The translations under genes and the position numbers were made by a program. A DNA stretch of 64,000 nt from Terriglobales bacterium (GTDB lineage: Bacteria > Acidobacteriota > Terriglobia > Terriglobales > Acidobacteriaceae). The notes beneath the pieces were generated by a model. That model was not told the origin of the DNA and did no database searches. It saw only the letters and a program-made list of their open reading frames with translations. Within the stretch, counting starts at the first letter, position 1; the number at the start of each line of letters is the position of its first letter. The DNA is taken from the NCBI GenBank assembly GCA_035573675.1, contig DATMAB010000015.1, positions 248,001 through 312,000 on the forward strand, read 5' to 3'. This document shows positions 43,890-56,709 of this stretch, in pieces.

Positions 43890-43916
43890 GGAGGGCGAGA
43901 ATAGCAGTTGCCAGAA

Positions 43917-43982
43917 GTCAGTGGCCAGTGGCCAGGGACCAGCGCCCAGCCAGATGCATTTGTCAGTGGCTAGTGGTTAGTG
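43917..43982 (+). repeat. Direct pair of heptamer arrays (GTCAGTG family)
   Basis: GTCAGTG, GCCAGTG, GCCAGGG (43917-43937) and GTCAGTG, GCTAGTG, GTTAGTG (43962-43982) in the same orientation. It fills the divergent gap between the DUF2520 and NUDIX genes and resembles the recR-proximal array at 29.3 kb. Confidence 0.7.
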
Positions 43983-44003
43983 GGACAGGCTACAGTTGCT
44001 CTC

Positions 44004-44579
44004 ATGTCGAACTCGAAAAAGGTGCTAGCGCAGGTGATCTCGTCCAAGGTGGTTTACCGCGGGCCGGTGTTCCACGTCACCACCGACTATGTCCGCGAGC
44101 CGGGCGGCATCACGGCAAGGCGCGACGTGGTGCGGCACACGGGCTCGGTGGTGATCATGCCGGTGCGGCGCCGGCGGGGTCGGCTTGAGGTGCTGCTGGT
44201 GCGGCAGTATCGTCATGCGGCGCGACGGGCGCTGTGGGAGCTGGCGGCGGGACGAATCGACGCCGGGGAATCCGAACCAGCGGCGGCGCGTCGTGAGCTG
44301 GCGGAGGAGACTGGCCTTGCCGCCCGGCGCTGGAAGCGCGTGCTGTTCTTCTACCCGAGCCCCGGCTTTCTCGACGAGACCATGGCCATCTACCTGGCCC
44401 AGGGGCTGCGCCACGGGGACGCGCAGCCGGAGGAGGATGAAGTCATCGAGCAGCGGTTCTGGCCGCTGGCGGAGGCGGTGGAGATGGTGATGCGAGGCCG
44501 CATCCGCGACGGCAAGACCATCGCCGGCCTGCTCTGGCTGGTTCAAAAAAAGACCGGCTCAAGGTCCGATTTGCGTTGA
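44004..44579 (+). CDS. NUDIX hydrolase, ADP-ribose pyrophosphatase type
   Basis: 191 residues from ATG 44004 (an upstream ATG at 43980 lies in the repeat). The Nudix box reads GRIDAGESEPAAARRELAEETGL, an intact GX5EX7REUXEEXGU match. VLLVRQYRHAARRALWELAAG before it and YPSPGFLDETMAIYLAQGL after it are typical of ADP-ribose pyrophosphatases (NudF-like). It cleaves nucleoside diphosphate derivatives, probably ADP-sugars. TACAGT lies 7 nt before the start, giving a very short leader. Confidence 0.88.
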   Translation: MSNSKKVLAQVISSKVVYRGPVFHVTTDYVREPGGITARRDVVRHTGSVVIMPVRRRRGRLEVLLVRQYRHAARRALWELAAGRIDAGESEPAAARRELAEETGLAARRWKRVLFFYPSPGFLDETMAIYLAQGLRHGDAQPEEDEVIEQRFWPLAEAVEMVMRGRIRDGKTIAGLLWLVQKKTGSRSDLR

Positions 44580-44604
44580 CCTTGACCGGGAAAAATCTCA
44601 GAAT
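44576..44604 (+). promoter_or_regulatory. Promoter of the cold shock gene
   Basis: TTGACC (44576-44581), a 17-nt spacer and CAGAAT (44599-44604). It overlaps the NUDIX stop codon. The transcript would have an untranslated leader of about 75 nt, as often seen for cold shock genes. Confidence 0.5.
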
Positions 44605-44684
44605 GGCGCCAACTCACGCGCTCGCCGGGGCGAAAGCGATCGAGGCACAGCAGGAGCGGTTGATCCAAGGGGAGGTACAGAGGC

Positions 44685-44900
44685 GTGGCACGCATCAGGG
44701 GCAAGGTGAAGTGGTTCAATAACGCCAAGGGGTATGGCTTCATCGGGCGCAGCGACGGCCCGGACGTCTTCGTGCATTTCAGCGCCATCATCACCGAGGG
44801 CTACAAGAGCCTGCAGGAAGGCGACGACGTGGAATTCGAGATCGTCCAGGGCGAAAAAGGCCCGCAGGCCGACAAGGTGTCGAAAGTCACCTCCGGATAG
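44685..44900 (+). CDS. Cold shock domain protein
   Basis: 71 residues, a single CSD that binds single-stranded RNA/DNA. RNP1 is KGYGFIGR and RNP2 is DVFVHFSAI, both intact. The start is GTG 44685, with GGGGAGG upstream. A Rho-independent terminator follows at 44922. It has its own promoter and a structured-length leader, so it is a monocistronic unit. Relatives act as RNA chaperones and are not always cold-induced. Confidence 0.95.
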   Translation: MARIRGKVKWFNNAKGYGFIGRSDGPDVFVHFSAIITEGYKSLQEGDDVEFEIVQGEKGPQADKVSKVTSG

Positions 44901-44921
44901 CGAGCCCGCGCTCGCCGCTTT

Positions 44922-44950
44922 GGCCCAGCCCTGTGGCTGGGCCTTGTTCT
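44922..44950 (+). terminator. Rho-independent terminator of the cold shock gene
   Basis: A perfect 9-bp stem GGCCCAGCC/GGCTGGGCC (44922-44930/44935-44943), loop CTGT, then TTGTTCT. Confidence 0.85.
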
Positions 44951-45000
44951 GTTCGCGGAGCCGCTGCGCAGATTAGAATTCCCTCCAGCGCCCATCCGCC

Positions 45001-46749
45001 ATGCCGCTGGACAACCAGAGCATCGCCGCCATCCTGGACGAGACCGCCGACCTGATGGAGATCCACGGCGAGGATTCCTTCCGGGTGCGCTCCTACCGGC
45101 GGGCCGCCGAATCCATCGCCAGCCATCCGCAAGCTATCGCCGACCTCATCCGCGACCCCAAGCAAGTGCTGGAGATCCCCGGCATCGGCAAGAGCATGCT
45201 CGAGCACCTGAAGGAGATCCTGAAGACCGGACGCTTGAAGTCGCGCGAAGACCTGCTGAAGAAGTACCGGCCCACCATCCTGGAATTGCTGAAGATCCAG
45301 GGCCTGGGACCGAAGACCATCGCGCTGATCTGGGACGCGTACCACGTGTGCGACGTGGACGGCGTGGAGAAACTGGCGCGCGAGGGCAAGCTGCGCGTGC
45401 TGCCGCGGATGGGCGAGAAACACGAGGCCAAGATCCTCAAGGCCATCGAGGATTACCGCCGCATCTCGGGACGCTTCCTCATCGAGGAAGCCGACCACAC
45501 GGCCCAGAAGCTGGTGGCGCACCTGGCCGGAACGCCGGGTGTCGAGGCCGTGACTCCGGCCGGTTCGCTGCGGCGGGGAAGGGAGACCGTGGGCGACCTC
45601 GACCTGCTCATCACCTACAAAGCCAAGGCCAGCCAGAGACAACTGGACGCCATCGCGGACCGGGTGACGGCCTTTCCTGGTATCGCGCAGGTCCTGCTGC
45701 GCGGCGAGAACAAGATCTCGTTCAAGCTGCACAACGGCATGCAGGTTGATGTGCGCCTGCTCCCGCCGGAATCGCACGGCGCCGCCCTGCTCTACTTCAC
45801 CGGATCAAAAGCGCACAACATCCTGCTGCGGCAGCGGGCGCTCAAGATGGGATACACGCTCAACGAGTATTCGCTGGCGAAACTGAAGGGCGAGAAGCCG
45901 GTCGCCGGGCGCACGGAGGAGGAGATCTACGCCAAGCTGCAACTGGACTACATCCCGCCGGAAATGAGGGAGGCCACTGGCGAGATCGAACTGGCGGAGC
46001 AGCACAAGCTGCCGCGCCTGGTGGAACTCTCCGACATCCGTGGCGACGTGCACATGCACACCGTCGAGACCGACGGCAAGAACACCATCGAGGAGATGAT
46101 CGAAGCGGCGCGGGCGCGCGGCTACCAGTACATGGCCATCACCGACCACTCCAAGAACCTGGCCATGGCCAACGGCCTGGACGACAAGCGCGCCGAAGCC
46201 CACATCCGCCGCATCCGCGCCGCGGGCAAGAAGTACGACGACATCCGCGTTCTGGCCGGAATCGAAGTGGATATCCTGGCCGACGGCGCGCTCGACTTGT
46301 CCGATGCCGTGCTGGAACAGATGGACGTGGTCATCGCCAGTGTCCATTCGCATTTCAATCAGGAGCCGGCGCGCATGACCGATCGACTGCTGCGCGCAAT
46401 CGCCAACCCCAACACTTGCATCCTCGGGCATCCCACGGGACGGCTATTGCTGCGCCGCGACAGCTACCAGTTCGACATGGAGAGCGTGTTCCGCGAGGCT
46501 GCGAAACGAGGCGTGGCCATGGAGCTGAACGCGTATCCGGAGCGGCTGGACTTGTGCGACGTCCACCTGCGGCTCGCCCTGAAGCACGGTTTGAAGGTTG
46601 TGATCAACACCGATTCCCATCACACGTCGCACCTGGAAAAAATGAAATACGGCGTGTTGCAGGCCCGGCGCGCCTGGCTGACGCCGCAGGACGTCCTCAA
46701 CACGCTGCAGGCGGAAAACTTCGCCGCTGCCATGAAGGAGGCGGCATGA
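45001..46749 (+). CDS. polX: DNA polymerase X with PHP domain
   Basis: 582 residues. Order: helix-hairpin-helix regions (IPGIGKSMLEHLKEI, IQGLGPKTIALIWDAYH), the polymerase palm with catalytic Asp pair in GDLDLLITYKA and a third Asp in MQVDVRLL, then a C-terminal PHP phosphoesterase/exonuclease (about 340-580) with DVHMHTVETDGKNTIEEM, AITDHSK and NTDSHHTSHLEKM. It fills short gaps in base-excision repair, and the PHP domain gives 3'-5' exonuclease. TAGAAT (44974-44979) is the probable -10. It overlaps the next gene by 4 nt (ATGA). Confidence 0.94.
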   Translation: MPLDNQSIAAILDETADLMEIHGEDSFRVRSYRRAAESIASHPQAIADLIRDPKQVLEIPGIGKSMLEHLKEILKTGRLKSREDLLKKYRPTILELLKIQGLGPKTIALIWDAYHVCDVDGVEKLAREGKLRVLPRMGEKHEAKILKAIEDYRRISGRFLIEEADHTAQKLVAHLAGTPGVEAVTPAGSLRRGRETVGDLDLLITYKAKASQRQLDAIADRVTAFPGIAQVLLRGENKISFKLHNGMQVDVRLLPPESHGAALLYFTGSKAHNILLRQRALKMGYTLNEYSLAKLKGEKPVAGRTEEEIYAKLQLDYIPPEMREATGEIELAEQHKLPRLVELSDIRGDVHMHTVETDGKNTIEEMIEAARARGYQYMAITDHSKNLAMANGLDDKRAEAHIRRIRAAGKKYDDIRVLAGIEVDILADGALDLSDAVLEQMDVVIASVHSHFNQEPARMTDRLLRAIANPNTCILGHPTGRLLLRRDSYQFDMESVFREAAKRGVAMELNAYPERLDLCDVHLRLALKHGLKVVINTDSHHTSHLEKMKYGVLQARRAWLTPQDVLNTLQAENFAAAMKEAA

Positions 46750-47333
46750 GCAGCGAGCCGCAGAAACCCTCCGCTCCCCCGCCGCCGCCGGATGCCGGGC
46801 ACCTGCCCATGGGCGAAGAGATGGATAGCGCCCGACGCACGCTGCCGCCGGTGTTGCCGGTGCTGGCCGCCGCCATCGTCCTCGCAGTGCTGGTGGGAAT
46901 CTACTCACGACAGGCAGCCAAGCCAGGGACTACGGGCACCATCACCCGCGTGGCCGCCGTGGCCCTGCCCGAAGACAAGGTTCTGGTGGTCGTGCACGTC
47001 AAGGTGGAGAACCTGGTCGACAAGCCTCTGGTGTTGCACAACGCCAAAGCCCGTCTGGAGGTCGCCTCAGGCTCGGAGACGGGCATGCTGGAAGACGAGG
47101 CCGCGTCGGTAGTCGATCACGACCGCTACTTCCAGGCTTTTCCCGACCTGGCGACGTACCGCATCGCTCCCCTGCGCATGGAAGAACGCATTGCCCCCGG
47201 CGCGACCCAGGAGGGAATGCTGGTGTTCGCCTTTCCCGTTACTCGCGAGAGCTTTGATCAGCGCAAGGCGTTCACGGTGATGCTGGACCTCTACGACCGC
47301 AGGCCGCTGACGCTCGTGGAAAAGAAGCCGTAG
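46746..47333 (+). CDS. Single-pass membrane protein, function unknown
   Basis: 195 residues from ATG 46746, overlapping the polX TGA. A Pro-rich cytoplasmic start (PQKPSAPPPPPDAGHLPM) is followed by one transmembrane helix (VLPVLAAAIVLAVLVGIY, about 35-52) and a beta-rich domain of about 135 residues facing the periplasm (VLVVVHVKVENLVDKPLVLH). The domain resembles the DUF4352/immunoglobulin-like class in layout. It is co-transcribed with polX, but no functional link is evident. Confidence 0.65.
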   Translation: MSSEPQKPSAPPPPPDAGHLPMGEEMDSARRTLPPVLPVLAAAIVLAVLVGIYSRQAAKPGTTGTITRVAAVALPEDKVLVVVHVKVENLVDKPLVLHNAKARLEVASGSETGMLEDEAASVVDHDRYFQAFPDLATYRIAPLRMEERIAPGATQEGMLVFAFPVTRESFDQRKAFTVMLDLYDRRPLTLVEKKP

Positions 47334-47354
47334 GGGCGGCTGAAGCACCGCCCC
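47333..47354. terminator. Hairpin between convergent genes
   Basis: GGGGCGG (47333-47339) pairs with CCGCCCC (47348-47354). It lies between the convergent stops at 47333 and 47373. No T-run on the plus strand, so confidence is low. Confidence 0.35.
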
Positions 47355-47372
47355 CAGGTATCCTTGCCCGGC

Positions 47373-48185
47373 TTACTGGGCCTTGGCGATGTGGCCCTTG
47401 GGCGTGCTCAGGTAGCCCACCACCTTGTTCTTATCCACGGTGAACACCACCAGTTCGTAAAGCTGGCGGTCCTTGCCGGTGTAGAACTGCAGGGGCTCCA
47501 GCATGGTGCGGTCCTTCTTCTCGATGGTGCGGTCGTCGGCGATCACGTTGAGCGTGAACTTGCTCTTCTTGGCGTCGGCCTTCTTGAGCTGCAGGCTGAC
47601 GGTGGCCACCGGCGTGGGCTTCTGGCCTTTGATCAGGGTGAAGTCGTAGTAGTTGCGTTCGCCGCGGCGGCGCAACTCATCGACTTCCTCGCGCGTCTTG
47701 GCGATCAGTCCGCTCTGGATACCGAGGTCGCCGATGGTACGCTCCAGCTTCTCCTTGGTAGCTTCCAGCTCGGTGCGGGTGGTGGCGACTTCCGTCTTCA
47801 CGCCGCCGACCTCGGTTTTTACGCTCTCGACCTGGCCGCTGACCGCCTCCATCTGCGCCTTCTGCTCCTGTCGCAGGCTGGCCGCCTGCGCCTTCTGGGC
47901 GCGCTGCAGTTCGGCGGTGCGGGCCTCCAGTTCCTTCTCGGTGATGCCAAGCTTCTCTTCCAGGGCCTCGAGGGTGGCCTTCATGCGGGCGTCGGCGGAT
48001 TCCATGCGCTCGGTAAGCTGCTTCTGGGCCGCGCTGGACGTGGCCTGGAAGGCTTCCAGCGTGCCGATGCGGCCGCGCATGTCGAACAACAGATACAGCG
48101 AAGCAAGAATGTAAAGACCGGCTACGGCCAGCAGGACGATTTTCAGCCCGCCACCGGAGCCGCCGGGGGAGTCGCTGCCATTCAT
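47373..48185 (-). CDS. Membrane-anchored coiled-coil protein
   Basis: 270 residues from ATG 48185. One transmembrane helix near the N-terminus (LKIVLLAVAGLYILASLYLLF), then about 120 residues of continuous coiled coil (ALEEKLGITEKELEARTAEL, VSGQVESVKTEVGGVKTEVA), and a C-terminal beta-domain of ~100 residues (RNYYDFTLIKGQKPTPVATV). No family recognised. The topology suggests a periplasmic rod or scaffold. An upstream ATG at 48254 would place 23 extra residues before the anchor. Confidence 0.7.
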   Translation of the reverse strand: MNGSDSPGGSGGGLKIVLLAVAGLYILASLYLLFDMRGRIGTLEAFQATSSAAQKQLTERMESADARMKATLEALEEKLGITEKELEARTAELQRAQKAQAASLRQEQKAQMEAVSGQVESVKTEVGGVKTEVATTRTELEATKEKLERTIGDLGIQSGLIAKTREEVDELRRRGERNYYDFTLIKGQKPTPVATVSLQLKKADAKKSKFTLNVIADDRTIEKKDRTMLEPLQFYTGKDRQLYELVVFTVDKNKVVGYLSTPKGHIAKAQ

Positions 48186-48275
48186 AGTCCTTGTTCCTTT
48201 GGAGGGTGGATGCGGTGCATCTCGATTGTCAGGCCCGGAAGCGGAGCGTGTCAATCAGCAACCTGATCAGCGAAG

Positions 48276-48668
48276 CTACGCCTCCAGCGAGCGCCTCCGG
48301 TTTGCAGCACGTCCCCGCGAGCGCGAAGAGTTGCCGGGGAGCTGACGCGCGCGCAGCCTGGTCCACGGAACTTCCAGTCCGTTGATGAACGCGTGCTTGC
48401 GCGGAAGTCCGGCGGCCGCTGTGACCAGGCGGTTGTACTCATCCAGTTCGGAAAACTTGTAGGTGACCCGCAGGTAGCGACGGCCGCTTTCCTCCTGGTA
48501 TTCGCGGCAGGAGGGTTGGCGCTGCGCCAGTGTGCGCGCACGCTCCAGGGCGCCGGATTCGTCGCACTCGATCAGAACCGTAAGCCCGTTGTAACCCAGC
48601 ATCAAACCGCAGTGGTCGCAACGGGAGAAGGCTGGAACCGATAACCGGCAGCGCGGACACATCGCCAT
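48276..48668 (-). CDS. Small zinc-ribbon hypothetical protein
   Basis: 130 residues. N-terminal double zinc knuckle (MCPRCRLSVPAFSRCDHCGL), then a small alpha/beta region (YLRVTYKFSELDEYNRLVTA) and a basic, Arg-rich disordered C-terminus, possibly nucleic-acid binding. No family recognised. Shares the minus strand with the coiled-coil gene, 90 nt upstream. Confidence 0.55.
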   Translation of the reverse strand: MAMCPRCRLSVPAFSRCDHCGLMLGYNGLTVLIECDESGALERARTLAQRQPSCREYQEESGRRYLRVTYKFSELDEYNRLVTAAAGLPRKHAFINGLEVPWTRLRARQLPGNSSRSRGRAANRRRSLEA

Positions 48669-48800
48669 GACCAGGGCAACCTCGGCTTCCGTTGTTCAAG
48701 CGTCGGCAGAATTTAAGCATCGTTCGCGAGCGCGTCGCAACAGGAAACAGGGGCGAAGCCGCCGCGTCATCTGCCATCGGCGCCGCCGTACAATCAGGCC

Positions 48801-49871
48801 ATGCGGCATGCCGACGTGGTCGTGCTGGGCGCGGGCGTGATCGGCCTCTCCCTTGCTCGCGAGCTGCACAAGCAAGGCGCAGCCGTGCGTGTCGTCGAGC
48901 GCGGCAGGCCGGGCCACGAATCCTCCTACGCGGCCGCCGGCATGCTGGCCGTCAGCGAACCGGCCGCGACTTCTGCACTCCAGGCGCTCAAAAGGGCCAG
49001 CGATGTGCTGTACGCCGAGTTCGTCCACGAAATCGAGGACGAGTCGGGCATGCGCGTCGACCTGCGCCGCGACGGTACGCTGTTCTTCGGCGGCGCCGAT
49101 GAGCTCGCAGCCCTGGATGTTGCGGCACCCCTCGTGCCGCTGGCCGTGCGCGAGATTCACGAGCTGGAACCGCGCCTCGAGCCGCCGGAGTTGCAGGCGG
49201 TGCAACTGCCAGACCGCAGCGTCGATCCGCGCGCCCTCGTTGCCGCGCTCACCGCGGCCGTGAGGCATCGCGGCGTGGCGCTCTCCACCGGCGCGCCCGC
49301 GACCGGGATATGGACGGAACAGGGCCGGATCGCCGGGGTCACCTTTGCGCAGACCCGCTTCCCCGCCGCCGCGGTGGTGAATTGCTGCGGCGCGTGGGCC
49401 GGCCAGCTCGGACCCCATCGCTTTCCCACGCGTCCGGTGAAGGGACAGATGCTCGCTGTGGCCATGCGCGACCGGCGCTGGCTTGGCCATATCGTGCGCA
49501 CGCCGGAGGTCTATCTGGTGCCGCGCAGCGACGGTCGCCTTCTGATCGGCGCCACGGTGGAAGAAGCCGGTTTCGACAAGCGCGTGGAACCGGCGACTAT
49601 CCAGCGCCTGCGTGACACGGCCGTTCGACTGCTTCCCGCGCTGCGCGACGTGCGCATCCTGGAAGCGTGGGCCGGCCTGCGACCAGGGACTCCGGATCGG
49701 CTTCCCATCCTGGGCGAGACCGCCACGCCCGGCTACTTCGTCGCCACGGGACATTTCCGCGACGGCATCCTGCTGGCGCCGGCCACGGCCCAGGTCATGG
49801 CGGAAATGCTGACGGGCAAGACTCCTTCCTTCGACCTGGGGTCGTTCTCCCCTCGGCGTTTTGAGGGTTAG
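48801..49871 (+). CDS. thiO: Glycine oxidase ThiO (FAD-dependent)
   Basis: 356 residues. DAO-family oxidase with ADVVVLGAGVIGLSLARELH at the N-terminus (GxGxxG), ESSYAAAGMLA (the ThiO/DadA motif), and C-terminal GLRPGTPDRLPILG, FVATGHFRDGILLAPATA typical of glycine oxidases. It makes dehydroglycine for the thiazole ring of thiamine. No other thi gene and no TPP riboswitch are nearby, so another D-amino-acid or amine oxidase role is possible. TACAAT lies 6 nt before the ATG. Confidence 0.82.
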   Translation: MRHADVVVLGAGVIGLSLARELHKQGAAVRVVERGRPGHESSYAAAGMLAVSEPAATSALQALKRASDVLYAEFVHEIEDESGMRVDLRRDGTLFFGGADELAALDVAAPLVPLAVREIHELEPRLEPPELQAVQLPDRSVDPRALVAALTAAVRHRGVALSTGAPATGIWTEQGRIAGVTFAQTRFPAAAVVNCCGAWAGQLGPHRFPTRPVKGQMLAVAMRDRRWLGHIVRTPEVYLVPRSDGRLLIGATVEEAGFDKRVEPATIQRLRDTAVRLLPALRDVRILEAWAGLRPGTPDRLPILGETATPGYFVATGHFRDGILLAPATAQVMAEMLTGKTPSFDLGSFSPRRFEG

Positions 49872-49965
49872 GAGGCTGCCCTTCCCGGTGGGGGCCGGTG
49901 AGCGGAACCGCGGTATATACTGAAATGGTGGTCGTCGTGAACTTCTGCCAGGAGCAATCATCCGA

Positions 49966-51336
49966 ATGGCTTCTCCCGCCATTGCCTACGCCCGCGAAAA
50001 CCAGCAACGTTTCCTCAGTGAACTGAAGGACCTGATCCGCATCCCCAGCGTCAGCACGCTGCCCGAGCACAAGGATGACGTGCAGCGCGCAGCGCGCTTC
50101 ATCGCCGACGAGATGAAGCGCATCGGCCTGGAGCACGTCGAGATCATCCCGACTCCGCAGCATCCGCTGGTATACGCCGACTGGCTGCATGCTCCAGGCA
50201 AGCCCACCGTGGTGTGCTACGGGCACTATGACGTCCAGCCGCCCGACCCGCTGGAGGAATGGCAGTCACCGCCGTTCGAGCCCACCGAGCGCAACGGGAA
50301 TCTGTATGCGCGCGGCGCGGTGGACGACAAGGGCCAGATGTACATGCATTTGAAAGCGCTGGAGGCGCTGATGAAGACCGGCGGCGGCAAACTGCCGGTC
50401 AACCTCCGCATGATCATCGAGGGTGAGGAGGAAGTAGGGGGCGAGTCCATCGCCGATTTCGTGCGCAAACATCCGGAGCGCCTGAAGGCGGATGTCGCCC
50501 TGGTCTCGGACACCGAGATGTTCGCACCCGACCTGCCCACGCTGTGCGTCGGATTGCGCGGCCTGGTCTACACGGAGATCGAAGCACAGGGCGCCATGGT
50601 CGATTTGCACTCGGGAATGTATGGCGGCGCGGCGCCCAATCCGCTGGAGGCGCTGGCGCGCATCATCTGCAAACTGAAGGATGACGGCGGGCGCATCCTC
50701 ATCCCCGGATTCTACGCCGCGGTCAAGGCGCCCACGCCCGAAGAGCTGCAAGCCTGGGAAAAGCTCCCCTTTGACGAAGAGCACTATCGCAAGACGGAAG
50801 TGGGATCCACAGTGCTGACGGGGGAAGCCGGATACTCCGTGCTCTACCGCACCTGGGCGCGGCCCACGCTCGAGGTGCATGGCATGCCCGGAGGCTTTAC
50901 CTCGGCCGGAGCCAAGACGGTGATCCCGGCGCGTGCCTCGGCCAAGATCTCCATGCGCCTGGTGCCCGACCAGGATCCCGCCGACATCTGGAACAAGTAC
51001 GAAACGTACGTCCGCTCCATCGTCCCCAAGGGCATCCAGGTCAGGATCAAGAAACACTCGGCGGGGCCGGCGAGCGTGGTGCGCACCGACAACCACTACA
51101 TCCGCGTGGCGACGGAAGCCATGAAGGAAGTGTTCGGCAAGGAAACGGTGTTTATCCGCAGCGGCGGCTCCATCCCCATCGTCGCCGACTTCGAAGAGTT
51201 CCTGAAGATTCCCACCGTTATGATGGGCTTCGGACTCCCTGACGACAACATCCACGCCCCCAACGAGAAGTTCCATATCCAGAACTTCTACCGGGGCATC
51301 GAGAGCATCATTCGCTTCTTCCAGAAGCTGGGATAG
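49966..51336 (+). CDS. M20 family metallopeptidase (carnosinase-like dipeptidase)
   Basis: 456 residues. Metal-binding motifs GHYDVQPP, AVDDKGQMYMH, EGEEEVGGES and VSDTEMF are in the M20 order, and a lid/dimerisation domain is about 205-325 (GPASVVRT and FTSAGAKTVIPA at its edges). The nearest types are CNDP-like dipeptidases and YgeY/ArgE hydrolases. It is a cytoplasmic zinc (or Mn) dipeptidase. The start ATG 49966 follows an AGGAG-like site and fits the family's N-terminus. Confidence 0.9.
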   Translation: MASPAIAYARENQQRFLSELKDLIRIPSVSTLPEHKDDVQRAARFIADEMKRIGLEHVEIIPTPQHPLVYADWLHAPGKPTVVCYGHYDVQPPDPLEEWQSPPFEPTERNGNLYARGAVDDKGQMYMHLKALEALMKTGGGKLPVNLRMIIEGEEEVGGESIADFVRKHPERLKADVALVSDTEMFAPDLPTLCVGLRGLVYTEIEAQGAMVDLHSGMYGGAAPNPLEALARIICKLKDDGGRILIPGFYAAVKAPTPEELQAWEKLPFDEEHYRKTEVGSTVLTGEAGYSVLYRTWARPTLEVHGMPGGFTSAGAKTVIPARASAKISMRLVPDQDPADIWNKYETYVRSIVPKGIQVRIKKHSAGPASVVRTDNHYIRVATEAMKEVFGKETVFIRSGGSIPIVADFEEFLKIPTVMMGFGLPDDNIHAPNEKFHIQNFYRGIESIIRFFQKLG

Positions 51337-51764
51337 GCGCCGCTGCCCAGCGCCGCTACCGTGGTGTCCGCCGTTACTTTTCATGTAATAAGCGGAACGG
51401 TCCGGCAGAACTGCTCTCGGGCCGCTTGCCGCTTGCTTCCACAGTGGGGACGCGCTATGCTCTAGAGCGTTCTGGCGGTTTCCTGCACCTTCATTCCCAC
51501 CGCAAGCCAGCAGCAGGTCTGAGTGCACCGTTTTCTGTGCAATGTATTGTGGTATCCGGTCGATGACCCCAATATCTTGGGCGCTTATTGCTTGACCACC
51601 CGAGACTTAGCCGCTACAGTTAGGTGCATTTGGGGCCTTCTGGATTCCCCCCGGCAGAGCCGTCGTGCGGGTCAAGCGCCCGTCCGAGCGGCACTTACGC
51701 GGGCGTGCCGCCTGGCGCTGGCTGCCCAGGGTTCCGGCCCGGAGTTAGGGCCAAGGAGTGAAAC
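51337..51764. other. Long intergenic region upstream of smc
   Basis: 428 nt. It contains the smc promoter (51592-51620) and a GC-rich leader of roughly 140 nt. An open frame at 51523-51771 has no protein-like character. No repeat array or transposon end was found. Confidence 0.6.
51592..51620 (+). promoter_or_regulatory. Promoter of smc
   Basis: TTGACC (51592-51597), a 17-nt spacer and TACAGT (51615-51620). Transcription would begin near 51627, giving a ~138-nt untranslated leader to smc. Confidence 0.6.
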
Positions 51765-55604
<3,840 letters not shown>

Positions 55605-55729
55605 GTTTTCCACAGCACCGGGGTGGAGTGCAGCCGCTTTGGACGCGGCTCGCACCACTCCTGCGCTTCTGTCAACTGTTTTTCATCCTGTGCGGGTCAC
55701 GCGCGGGGTCAAGATTTTCCGCGCTTCCG

Positions 55730-55757
55730 TTGACAAATCTTTCTCGAAGGCTAGAAT
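55730..55757 (+). promoter_or_regulatory. Promoter of purC
   Basis: TTGACA (55730-55735), a 16-nt spacer and TAGAAT (55752-55757). Expected start about 55764, leaving a leader of ~28 nt before GTG 55792. Confidence 0.7.
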
Positions 55758-55791
55758 ACGCTTCGTTTTTCCTGCTGAGTTTCTTCCGACC

Positions 55792-56703
55792 GTGACCACG
55801 CAAACCTCACAACCAGACGTTCTGTTGAGCACCGACTTTCCGGGATTGCCGCTGCATGCCAGCGGCAAGGTGCGCGACCTGTACCGCCTCAACGGTACGC
55901 TGCTGTTCGTCGCCACCGACCGCATTTCCGCGTTCGATTACGTGCTGGCCAGCGGCATTCCCCACAAGGGCAAAGTACTGACCCAGCTTTCCCTCTTCTG
56001 GTTCGAGTTTCTGAAGGACCTCGTGCCCAGCCACCTGATCACGGCCCAGGTGAAGGACTATCCCGCCGCCGTGCAGCCCTGGGCGGAGCAATTGCGCGGC
56101 CGCTCCATGCTGGTCCGCGAGGCCGACATGGTGCCCATCGAGTGCGTGGCGCGCGGCTATGTCTCCGGCTCGGCCTGGAAGGAATACACGCAGAGTGGCT
56201 CGGTCTGCGGCATCAAGCTGCGTGACGGCTTGCGTGAATCCGACAAGCTTCCGGAGCCCATCTTCACCCCGGCCATCAAGGCCACCAGCGGACACGACGA
56301 GAACATTCCGTTCGCTGAAATGGTGAAGCGCGCCGGGCCGGAACTCAGTGAAACCCTGCGCGACTTGACCCTGCGCATCTACCGCAAGGCGGCCGACTAC
56401 GCCGCCGAACGCGGCATTCTCATTGCCGACACCAAGTTCGAGTTCGGGCGCACGCCCGCCGGGCTGGTGCTGGCGGATGAAGTATTGACGCCGGATTCCT
56501 CCCGGTTCTGGCCCGCGGACAAGTATCGCCCGGGCGGCCCGCAGGAATCGTTTGACAAGCAGTATGTTCGGGATTACCTGGAGTCCATTCGCTGGAACAA
56601 GCAGCCGCCGGCGCCGGCGTTGCCCGCCGATGTGGCGCAAAAGACCAGCGAAAAGTATCAGGAGGCCTATCGCCGACTGACCGGCCGCGAGCTGGAGGTG
56701 TAG
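55792..56703 (+). CDS. purC: SAICAR synthetase (phosphoribosylaminoimidazole-succinocarboxamide synthase)
   Basis: 303 residues from GTG 55792, downstream of a good promoter; an earlier in-frame ATG at 55639 lies upstream of that promoter and is rejected. It joins CAIR with aspartate in purine synthesis. Motifs: GKVRDLYRLNGTLLFVATDR, ISAFDYVLASGIPHKGKVL, IECVARGYVSGSAWKEY and LADEVLTPDSSRFWPAD. It is the long (~300 aa) class of PurC. The cvpA-like gene follows after 6 nt, echoing the purF-cvpA association in other bacteria. Confidence 0.95.
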   Translation: MTTQTSQPDVLLSTDFPGLPLHASGKVRDLYRLNGTLLFVATDRISAFDYVLASGIPHKGKVLTQLSLFWFEFLKDLVPSHLITAQVKDYPAAVQPWAEQLRGRSMLVREADMVPIECVARGYVSGSAWKEYTQSGSVCGIKLRDGLRESDKLPEPIFTPAIKATSGHDENIPFAEMVKRAGPELSETLRDLTLRIYRKAADYAAERGILIADTKFEFGRTPAGLVLADEVLTPDSSRFWPADKYRPGGPQESFDKQYVRDYLESIRWNKQPPAPALPADVAQKTSEKYQEAYRRLTGRELEV

Positions 56704-56709
56704 CCGCCG

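Noticed and set aside
48669-48800. TPP riboswitch upstream of thiO
   Set aside because: No conserved CTGAGA or ACCTGAT elements; the -10 box is 6 nt from the ATG, leaving no room.
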